Assembly: GCA_041567315.1 (NCBI GenBank)
Contig: JBFGCA010000001.1
Span: 1 to 64,000 of the forward strand
Length of the DNA stretch: 64,000 bases
Direction of reading: 5' to 3'
Origin: JBFGCA01 sp041567315
GTDB lineage: Bacteria; Acidobacteriota; Thermoanaerobaculia; Multivoradales; JAHEKO01
How positions within the stretch are numbered: the stretch's first letter is position 1; each line of letters begins with the position of its first letter. Positions 58,316 to 64,000 of this stretch are shown here, piece after piece. Position numbers and translations under genes: made by a program. The notes beneath the pieces are model-generated. The model was not told the DNA's origin, did no database searches, and saw only the letters and a list, made by a program, of their open reading frames with translations.

Positions 58316-59626
58316 CTACCCCGGCTCCACCGCCTCGGCGCGGCGCTCACGAGGCACGACGGTCAGCACCCACAGGACGCCGCAGCCGATCTGGAGCAGC
58401 GCGAAGACGGCGATGGCGGCCCGCAGGTCGAGCCGCCCGGCCTCGAGCAGCAGGCTGGCGGCGAAGATCGAGACCGAGTCGACGGCCATGATCAGCAGCC
58501 ACTCGGTCGAGAAAACGCGGCCGCGGAAGCGGTCCTCGGTGCGCTTCTGGAGCAGCACCGACGAGGCCACCCAGTTGGCGCCGCTGGGGGCGTGGGCGAG
58601 CAGCACCAGCGCGATCAGCCACCAGCCCCAGGGGACGGCACCCACCCCCAGGTAGAAGGCGCCGCTGGCGGCGATTCCGAGTCCTATCATCAGCGGCCAG
58701 CGCCGCTCGTCGGGCAGCCAGGCGCGCACCGCGATCGGCCCCACCCCGGTGCCCAGACCGCGGGCGGCGAACAGCAGACCCAGCGCCCCGGCCGCGCGCT
58801 CGGGAGCGACCTGCTCGCAGAGCAGCGCCAGCATGTAGACCAGCGCCGCGCCCCCCAGCCCCCAGCACGGCTTGGCGAGGATAATCCGGCCGACCGCCGG
58901 GCGCGCCCGGAGGTGGCGCCAGCCGGCGGCGACGTCGTCGAGCACCCGGCGCAGGCTGGCCTCGCTGCCCTCGTCGGTCTGCTGGGGGATCGCCGCCCGG
59001 AAGACGAAGAAGGCCGACACCAGGTAGGTCAGGCTGTCGAGCACGAAGACCGCCCGGATCCCCAGCCACTCGGTGACCACGCCGCCCAGCGCCGCGCCCA
59101 CTGCCAGCAGCGACGACCAGGTGGCCGAGGACAGGGCGTTGGCGGTCAGCAGCTCGCGCTGGCTGGTGATGTTGGGGATCGAGGCGCTGCGGGCCGGCAC
59201 GAAGACCGCGCCGATCATCACCTGGAGCGAAGAGAGGACGTAGACCAGCGGCATCTCGCCGGGCTCGTCGACCAGCAGGAAGCCCAGCACCACTACCGCC
59301 CGCGCCAGATCGGAGGCAATCATCAGCCGCCGCCGGTTGAAGCGGTCGTTGAGGTAGCCGGCGAGCGGCGCGGCCAGCGCCCAGGGGAGCATCTTGGTCA
59401 GGAAGACCAGCCCCAGGGCGAACGGCGAGCCGGTGAGCTGCCGGACCAGGGTGTAGAGGGCGATGGTGTTGAACCAGTCGCCCAGCAGCGAGGCCACGTC
59501 GGCGATCCACAGCCGCCGGTAGGCGCGGTTGGTCCGCAGCAGCTCGAGATAGCCGGCCTGGGGCGGGCCCGGATCGGCGATAATTCCGGCGCCGGCCGCC
59601 GGCTCGCCCGCTTCGCTTTGCGCCAT
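58316..59626 (-). CDS. MFS transporter (enterobactin exporter/EntS-like)
   Basis: Inner-membrane major facilitator of 436 residues with about 12 helices. The N-terminal NRAYRRLWIADVASLLGDWFNTIALYTL-type opening and YLNDRFNRRRLMIASDLARA (MFS loop 2-3 motif) place it in the EntS/MFS_3 drug and siderophore exporter group. FVPARSASIPNI and NALSSATWS are also typical. The substrate cannot be predicted. Its start codon shares two bases with that of the divergent zincin gene (CATG at 59624-59627), so both promoters must lie inside the partner gene. Confidence 0.9.
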   Translation of the reverse strand: MAQSEAGEPAAGAGIIADPGPPQAGYLELLRTNRAYRRLWIADVASLLGDWFNTIALYTLVRQLTGSPFALGLVFLTKMLPWALAAPLAGYLNDRFNRRRLMIASDLARAVVVLGFLLVDEPGEMPLVYVLSSLQVMIGAVFVPARSASIPNITSQRELLTANALSSATWSSLLAVGAALGGVVTEWLGIRAVFVLDSLTYLVSAFFVFRAAIPQQTDEGSEASLRRVLDDVAAGWRHLRARPAVGRIILAKPCWGLGGAALVYMLALLCEQVAPERAAGALGLLFAARGLGTGVGPIAVRAWLPDERRWPLMIGLGIAASGAFYLGVGAVPWGWWLIALVLLAHAPSGANWVASSVLLQKRTEDRFRGRVFSTEWLLIMAVDSVSIFAASLLLEAGRLDLRAAIAVFALLQIGCGVLWVLTVVPRERRAEAVEPG

Positions 59627-59987
59627 GCGTGTCTCGCGTCAGGAGTTCGAAGATCTGGTGGTCCGCGCCCTCGACGGCCTGCCACCCGAGTTCGCCCGTC
59701 TGGTCGAGAACCTGGCGGTGGTGGTCGAGGAGGAGCCGACCGACGAGGACCTGGAGGAGGTGGGGCTCGACCCCGAGGTGGACGAGCTGTTCGGCCTCTA
59801 CCAGGGGGTGCCGCTCGGCGAGCGCGACTCCTTCTATCAGGCGCTGCCCGACCGGGTCGTCATCTACCGCGGACCCATCCTACGCGCCTGCCGCTCGCGC
59901 CGCGAGGTGATCCGCGAGGTCCGCGACACGGTGGTCCACGAGCTGGGCCACCACTTCGGGCTCGGCGAGGAGGAGATGCCCTACTGA
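59625..59987 (+). CDS. Metallopeptidase family protein (minimal zincin, DUF1025)
   Basis: Small zincin of 120 residues. It has the family start (MRVSRQEFEDLVVRALDGLP), the acidic centre VVVEEEPTDEDL and the zinc helix HELGHHFGLGEEEMPY at the C-terminus (His105, Glu106, His109). Members are widespread in Actinobacteria and other phyla with unknown substrate. The ATG overlaps the divergent MFS start codon by two bases. Homologues begin at the same residue, which supports the start despite the unusual overlap. Confidence 0.92.
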   Translation: MRVSRQEFEDLVVRALDGLPPEFARLVENLAVVVEEEPTDEDLEEVGLDPEVDELFGLYQGVPLGERDSFYQALPDRVVIYRGPILRACRSRREVIREVRDTVVHELGHHFGLGEEEMPY

Positions 59988-60012
59988 GCCCGCGCCGGAG
60001 CGGCCGCCGGCG

Positions 60013-60570
60013 CTAGTTTCCGCCCGCCGGCGGACCCGAGTTGAAGCGCTCGAGCATCAGCGGGGTGATGTCGAGCCGCTCGCCGACCATCAGGACGACG
60101 CCGGGCACCCGGTTGAGGATCAGGTCGAAGCCCATCTCCTGGCGGACCTGCTCGAAGACCGGCTCCAGCTCGCGCTCGATCTCGCGCAGCGCCTCGTCCT
60201 GGATCTTCTTGCCCTCGCGCTGCTTGTCGTCGCGGAAACGGCGCAGCGCGATCATGGCGTCCTCGTACTCCTTGTTGAGCTCGGTGAGCCGCTCCTCGGA
60301 GAGGGTGAGCTGGCCGTCCTCCATCCGCTTGCGGATCTCCTGGGCCTTGGCAGCCATGCCCTCGCCTTCGGTCTGCACGTCCTTCTGGAACTTGTCCAGG
60401 CGCTCCTGGAGCGCCTTGCCGCGGGCCGAGCGGGCGACCAGCACGTCGAGGTCGACGACCGCCACCCGCAGCGGCTGCTCCTGCGCCGGCAGCGCCCCGG
60501 GGGCCGCCAGGATGGCCGCCGCCGCCAGCGCCAGCGGGCCTGCGATATGTGAAAGCGCTCTCATCGACAT
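60013..60570 (-). CDS. skp: OmpH/Skp-family periplasmic chaperone
   Basis: Periplasmic chaperone of 185 residues that holds unfolded outer-membrane proteins. The signal peptide (about 1-28, cleaved near ALPAQEQ) leads into the first strand LRVAVVDLDVLVARSARGKAL. A long charged coiled coil follows, then the C-terminal strand GFDLILNRVPGVVLMVGERLDIT, as in Skp. The start at 60570 has GAGGAAG just upstream; the ORF extends to 60666 without coding character. It presupposes an outer membrane, consistent with a Gram-negative host. No bamA or lpx gene is adjacent. Confidence 0.9.
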   Translation of the reverse strand: MSMRALSHIAGPLALAAAAILAAPGALPAQEQPLRVAVVDLDVLVARSARGKALQERLDKFQKDVQTEGEGMAAKAQEIRKRMEDGQLTLSEERLTELNKEYEDAMIALRRFRDDKQREGKKIQDEALREIERELEPVFEQVRQEMGFDLILNRVPGVVLMVGERLDITPLMLERFNSGPPAGGN

Positions 60571-60673
60571 TCTTCCTCTCCTGGATCTCCGGACGAAACG
60601 AAGCTGTGGGTGGTCGGGTACTTCGGCGCGGGACACCGCCCGCGGAGCGTGCAACTTGCGGGCCACCGCTACT

Positions 60674-61381
60674 CTACCCCAGCAGCCGGCGCTCCAGGGC
60701 GTGGAAGTCGCGGAACTCGTGCGCCGCCGCCGGGCGGCGCGCCACCTTGAGCGCGAAGGGCACGCCCAGGAGCCGGGCGCAGGCGCCGTCGCGCTCTTCG
60801 CGGTCGCCGACCATCAACACCGCCTCGGGCGCTACTCCGGCCAGCTCCAGGATCCGCTCCAGCCCGGCCGGATGGGGCTTGAGGCGGTCGACCTCGGGAT
60901 CCTCGGCCGAGACCGCGAGATCGGCCTCCAGCCCGAGGGCGGCCAGTTTGGCGTCCACCGCGTAGTCGGACAGCACCGCCACCCGGCGGCCGGCGGCGCG
61001 CAGCCGGGCGATCAGGCCCTCGACCCCGGCGAAGCGGCAGCCGCGCAGCAGCGCCAGCGGCCGGCGGTGGATCCACTCGGCGACCGCCGCCTCGACCGCC
61101 GCCGGCTCCACCCCAAGCCGGCGAGCCGGGCGCTCGTACTGCAGGCGGCGGATGCCGGCGGCCTCCTCGCCGGCCAGCTCCTCCCGGCAGCGCCGGAAGT
61201 GGACCAGCAGGCGCGCCTCGGCGGCCGTCGCCCGCGGCCGCCGCAGCAGACTGCCGAGCAGCGCCGCCACCACCCGCCGGCGCAGCCGCGCCTGGTCGTA
61301 GAGCGTACCGTCGAGGTCGAACACCACCAGCCGGACGCGCTCCGGGTCGACCGCCGGCCGCGGCGCCGCACCCTCCGTCAT
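60674..61381 (-). CDS. HAD-superfamily phosphatase
   Basis: Phosphatase of 235 residues. Motif I is VVFDLDGTLYD (nucleophile and acid-base Asp), motif II lies in VAVLSDYAVDAK, motif III is the Lys in RLKPHPAGLERI and motif IV is MVGDREERDG. A helical cap (about 50-115) sits between motifs I and II, as in type C1 enzymes such as phosphoglycolate phosphatase. The start at 61381 (MTEGAAPRPAV) avoids a 17-residue Arg-rich extension. The UbiA prenyltransferase gene lies upstream on the same strand, separated by a tandem repeat. In mycobacteria and related bacteria, phosphatases accompany decaprenyl-phosphoribose synthases, so a role in that pathway is possible. Confidence 0.88.
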   Translation of the reverse strand: MTEGAAPRPAVDPERVRLVVFDLDGTLYDQARLRRRVVAALLGSLLRRPRATAAEARLLVHFRRCREELAGEEAAGIRRLQYERPARRLGVEPAAVEAAVAEWIHRRPLALLRGCRFAGVEGLIARLRAAGRRVAVLSDYAVDAKLAALGLEADLAVSAEDPEVDRLKPHPAGLERILELAGVAPEAVLMVGDREERDGACARLLGVPFALKVARRPAAAHEFRDFHALERRLLG

Positions 61382-61422
61382 CGCCCGCGTTCCACGACCC
61401 GCCTGCACCAGCCCCAGTCTCC

Positions 61423-61482
61423 GAGGTGCCAATTCCCGACGTGCCCGTTCCCGACGTGCCCGTTCCCGAGGTACCGATTCCC
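61423..61482 (-). repeat. Four tandem 15-bp units
   Basis: Units at 61423, 61438, 61453 and 61468 follow the pattern GAnGTnCCnnTTCCC. Two middle units are identical; the outer two differ at three to four bases. They lie between the UbiA stop and the HAD start on the minus strand. The 15-base period would encode GNxHV/L-type repeats if translated. Confidence 0.9.
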
Positions 61483-61505
61483 GAGCCGCCGGACCGGCGC
61501 CGCGG

Positions 61506-62492
61506 TCAGCCGCGCCCCAGCCGGATGTAGTGGGGATCGCTCAGCCGGTCCAGCAGCGGCACTTCGACCCAGGTGAGCACCGCCAGCACCACCACCAGCA
61601 GCGCGACCATGATCATCAGCGCCTTCTCGCGGAACAACTCCTCCGGCGCCTGGGCGCGCGACTCGCGCTTGAGCCCCACCCTGAGATAGGCGGTGAACAG
61701 CGCCGCGAAGAACGGCAGCGACAGCAGGTACTCGACCCGATACTTGATCAGGAAGACGCCGAGGAAGAAGGCCGCCATCTGGGCGTAGAGAAAGGTGGTG
61801 AGCAGCAGCCGGTTCTCGGTGTAGACGCGGAAGGTCGGCCGGTAGTCGCCGAGCGCCGCCAGGGTACCGCCGGCGCTCGCGCTCCGCAGCTCGGCGAGAC
61901 GTTTGAGACCCATCAGAAAGGCACCGCCCATCCAGTAGGCGATCAGCAGACTGCTCGGCGGCAGCGTCGTCGAGTCGACCATCGCCCAGCCCAGGGTGAG
62001 CCGGATCGGGTTGTTGAGCGACTCGGTCAGCACGTCGACGTAGGGCCGCTCCTTGGTGCGCAGCGGCGGCACGTTGTAGACCAGGCCGCTGACCAGGAAA
62101 AGCGCCGCGGTGGCCAGGAAGAGCGGCGACACCGCGGCGCCCAGCAGCAGCCCGGCCACCGCCAGCAGCAGGTACTCGGCGACCACCACCCCGCGTGACA
62201 GCCGCTTGGCGACCGCCGGCCGGCTGGCCTTCGACGGGTGGAAGGCGTCGCGGGCGGCGTCGAGCCACTCGTTGATCACGTAGTTGGCCGAGGCCACCCC
62301 AATGGCGCTCGCGAAGCCCAGCAGCAGAGCGGCGGCCAGCCCCGGCGGCGCGCCGCCGCGGAGCAGCCAGGCCAGCGCCACCCCGGGGACGATGAAGACG
62401 TGCTTGACCCAGTGATCCGGCCGCGCCAGCGCGACGTAGTCGCGCAGCGTCGCCGGCAGGCGCTCGGCGGTGGAGACGGCGGAGACGGTCAT
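61506..62492 (-). CDS. UbiA-family prenyltransferase (decaprenyl-phosphate phosphoribosyltransferase-like)
   Basis: Membrane prenyltransferase of 328 residues with about nine helices. It begins YVALARPDHWVKHVFIVPG, like decaprenyl-phosphate phosphoribosyltransferase (Rv3806c/UbiA). The first Asp-rich motif is NYVINEWLDAARDAFHPSKASRP. The second active-site region covers LVYNVPPLRTKERPYVDVLTESLNNPIRL. These enzymes use PRPP and polyprenyl phosphate on the way to arabinose-containing glycans. The adjacent HAD phosphatase could remove the 5'-phosphate from the product, as in mycobacteria; that link is inference. It diverges from the zinc peptidase gene. Confidence 0.87.
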   Translation of the reverse strand: MTVSAVSTAERLPATLRDYVALARPDHWVKHVFIVPGVALAWLLRGGAPPGLAAALLLGFASAIGVASANYVINEWLDAARDAFHPSKASRPAVAKRLSRGVVVAEYLLLAVAGLLLGAAVSPLFLATAALFLVSGLVYNVPPLRTKERPYVDVLTESLNNPIRLTLGWAMVDSTTLPPSSLLIAYWMGGAFLMGLKRLAELRSASAGGTLAALGDYRPTFRVYTENRLLLTTFLYAQMAAFFLGVFLIKYRVEYLLSLPFFAALFTAYLRVGLKRESRAQAPEELFREKALMIMVALLVVVLAVLTWVEVPLLDRLSDPHYIRLGRG

Positions 62493-62711
62493 ACGGAGAA
62501 CCGGGTCGGACGACGGGCGGGCGGGCCGTCGCGAAGCCTATCTCAGCCCCGATTCCCGGCAGCGCTCGGGCGCAGCGGCCGCTGCCCGTGGCTCGATGCC
62601 GTCGCCAACCAGGCCCCGGTGGCGCCGAGCCCGGCGGCGGGGCGGAGTCGAGCAACGGGAAGCTCTGACGGCAGACTCGCCGTCCGGCCGGCTCGGGACC
62701 GGCCGCCTGGG

Positions 62712-62717
62712 TAGACT
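62712..62717 (+). promoter_or_regulatory. -10-like hexamer before terminal peptidase gene
   Basis: TAGACT ends seven bases before the GTG at 62725, suggesting a leaderless GTG start. Confidence 0.4.
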
Positions 62718-62724
62718 CTCGGTC

Positions 62725-64000
62725 GTGGTGCTCTCCGGCTGCCGGGTCCTTCGGTCGTGGCCCGCACGGGTTCCGACCCTCGCCGCCTCCCTGGTCCTGG
62801 CCACCGGACCGGGGGCGGCCCAGGAGGACCGGGCCGATCCGCCCGCGCCGCCACGAGGAGAGGCGGCGGGCGCCGTCGAGCGGGCCGACGAGCGTTGCGC
62901 CGAGGAGGGACCCGTCGGCGAAGACCCGGTACTCGGCAGCCGGTCTGCGATCGGGCTCGACGCCGGGCAGCGGGAGACCGAGGCGGTCGCCGCCGGCACG
63001 CCGCTCCGGGCGCGGCCCGACCCACGGGCGCCGGTGCTGGTGCTGGTCGACCCCGCGGCCGAGCTACCGGTCGTCGAGCGGCGCCAAGCGTGGGCGAGGG
63101 TGCGGTACCAGACGTGGACCGGCTGGGTGGCGGTCGGCGACCCGGCGGCGGCCGGGTCGACCCGGCTGCCGGCCGCCGACCCCGCCCGGCCCGCTCCCCA
63201 GCGCCTCGAGCTGGCCCGCGAGCTGCTGGGCGCCGCCGGCCGGGAAGGGCGGCTCGGCCCCTACCGGCTGCTGACCGACGTCGGGGACCGCGCGCTGCTG
63301 GCGGCGCTCGAGGCAGCGGCCGGGGGTCTCGAGGCGGTCTACCGCCAGCGCTACCGGCTCCAGCCCGCGTCGGCCAGTGGCGAGACAATCGTCCTGTTCG
63401 ACGCCGAAGCGACCTACCGGCGGTTCGAAGGCGGCAGCGCCGCGCTCGCCGGGCTCGGCACCCTGGGCCACATGAGCCCCGGCCTGACCGCCACCTTCGC
63501 CGCCGGCCGCAGCACCGACGAGATCCGCCGGCTCCTGGTCCACGAACTGACCCACCTGCTCAACGCCCGCGCCCTCGGCCCCGGCGCCCCCGCCTGGCTC
63601 GAAGAGGGCCTCGCCGAGGACCTCGCCTACGGCCGCTTCGACCGCCGAGGCCGCCTCCTCACCGGCACCCTGGGCGGCGCCAGCCGGCTGTTCGAGAGCG
63701 GCCCCCGCGGCCCCACCGTCCTCCAGCAGACCGGCGGCCACGACGCCCTCGCCGCCTTGCTCCGCGCCTGGGACGATCCCGAGCGGCCGTCGCTCGCCCT
63801 CCTCGTCGAGCTACCCTGGCAGGAGTTCGTCGACCCCCGCGGCCGCAAGCTCCGCTACGCGCTGAGCGCCTTCCTCGTCCGCTACCTCCTCGACGCCCAC
63901 GACGGCCAGCGCACCGCCCCGTTTCTCAACTACCTCGCCACCGTCGCCGCCGCCCCGGCGGCCGCGCCGCCGCTGTGGCCCACGCTCGGTCTCGACCCCC
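62725..64000 (+). CDS. Secreted SH3-like/zinc peptidase protein (C-terminus cut by window edge)
   Basis: At least 425 residues, open to the window end. A hydrophobic stretch (VPTLAASLVLATGPGAAQ) serves as signal peptide. A bacterial SH3-like domain follows (about 90-140: GTPLRARPDPRAPVLV, VVERRQAWARVRYQTWTGWVAVGD). The C-terminal half is a peptidase-MA-like domain with LLVHELTHLLN (His273, Glu274, His277) and WLEEGLAEDLAYG, where the Glu after 20-odd residues is the third zinc ligand. It is probably a surface or periplasmic peptidase. GTG at 62725 is preferred over 62728 because of the -10 spacing. Confidence 0.82.
   Translation, partial: MVLSGCRVLRSWPARVPTLAASLVLATGPGAAQEDRADPPAPPRGEAAGAVERADERCAEEGPVGEDPVLGSRSAIGLDAGQRETEAVAAGTPLRARPDPRAPVLVLVDPAAELPVVERRQAWARVRYQTWTGWVAVGDPAAAGSTRLPAADPARPAPQRLELARELLGAAGREGRLGPYRLLTDVGDRALLAALEAAAGGLEAVYRQRYRLQPASASGETIVLFDAEATYRRFEGGSAALAGLGTLGHMSPGLTATFAAGRSTDEIRRLLVHELTHLLNARALGPGAPAWLEEGLAEDLAYGRFDRRGRLLTGTLGGASRLFESGPRGPTVLQQTGGHDALAALLRAWDDPERPSLALLVELPWQEFVDPRGRKLRYALSAFLVRYLLDAHDGQRTAPFLNYLATVAAAPAAAPPLWPTLGLDP

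Noticed and set aside
6218..61482. CRISPR array
   Set aside because: The only regular repeats are short tandem units (13 and 15 bp) without spacers, and no cas genes are present.

Overview
The window is very GC-rich, gene-dense bacterial chromosome with short intergenic gaps, many overlapping stop/start pairs and both strands used. The gene mix points to Acidobacteriota, probably near Thermoanaerobaculia: a GWxTD plus von Willebrand A secreted protein (52676-55288), a TPR lipoprotein paired with a CRTAC1-type FG-GAP protein (26042-29223), a DUF4388/TonB fusion, a DUF6526 protein, and an alkaline-phosphatase-superfamily lipoprotein ending in ALGYLD. The phylum is an inference from family content; no rRNA or tRNA gene was found.

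Layout. 1-6.2 kb: pyrE (cut by the edge), a 5'-nucleotidase lipoprotein and an aminopeptidase P (minus strand), an MscS channel (plus) and a Sad-like aldehyde dehydrogenase (minus). 6.2-11.2 kb: MgtC protein, class II photolyase, an FHA-GAF-PP2C regulator and an Xre/RES toxin-antitoxin pair. 11.1-15.7 kb: M28 peptidase, repeat A copy 1, HIT protein, PLP decarboxylase, proC. 15.7-21.5 kb (minus): aspartyl-protease/PDZ lipoprotein, acyl reductase-like SDR and GabD2-like dehydrogenase as one operon, then a secreted metzincin operon with a strong terminator. 21.8-29.2 kb (plus): two small envelope proteins, an ACP-FabB-dehydratase trio, a phosphoesterase and the TPR/CRTAC1 pair. 29.5-33.2 kb: an unusual diaminopimelate-decarboxylase relative, a Phd/PIN module, an SDR and a candidate structured RNA. 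33.2-43.2 kb: BoxD/PaaZ-like dehydrogenase, apaG, DUF4388/TonB protein, mobile element copy 1, threonine dehydratase, a nidogen-like secreted protein, and a CNT-ATL-TauE operon. 43.3-49.3 kb: phosphodiesterase lipoprotein carrying mobile element copy 2, a TPR-like protein, a DUF4287 protein, repeat A copy 2, and an M20 peptidase/flavin reductase/YciI operon. 49.5-64 kb: DUF6526 protein, RHH/PIN module, PqiA-like protein, aminopeptidase, GWxTD-VWA protein, beta-propeller, M14 peptidase, MFS transporter, zincin, Skp, HAD phosphatase, UbiA prenyltransferase and a truncated secreted zinc peptidase.

Shared biology. Most genes are housekeeping, scavenging (nucleotides, peptides, amino acids) or envelope functions. 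Three toxin-antitoxin modules lie within 40 kb. Several genes have a -10-like hexamer only 6-11 bases before the start codon, which suggests frequent leaderless transcripts. The least explained items are a plus-strand RNA-like unit at about 32883-33226, with a 15-base match to the complement of the 16S rRNA 3' end, a 14-codon ORF and a terminator; a pair of 159-bp MITE-like elements, one inserted in frame near the start of a lipoprotein gene; and a GC-rich intergenic repeat with compensatory changes in its inverted arms.
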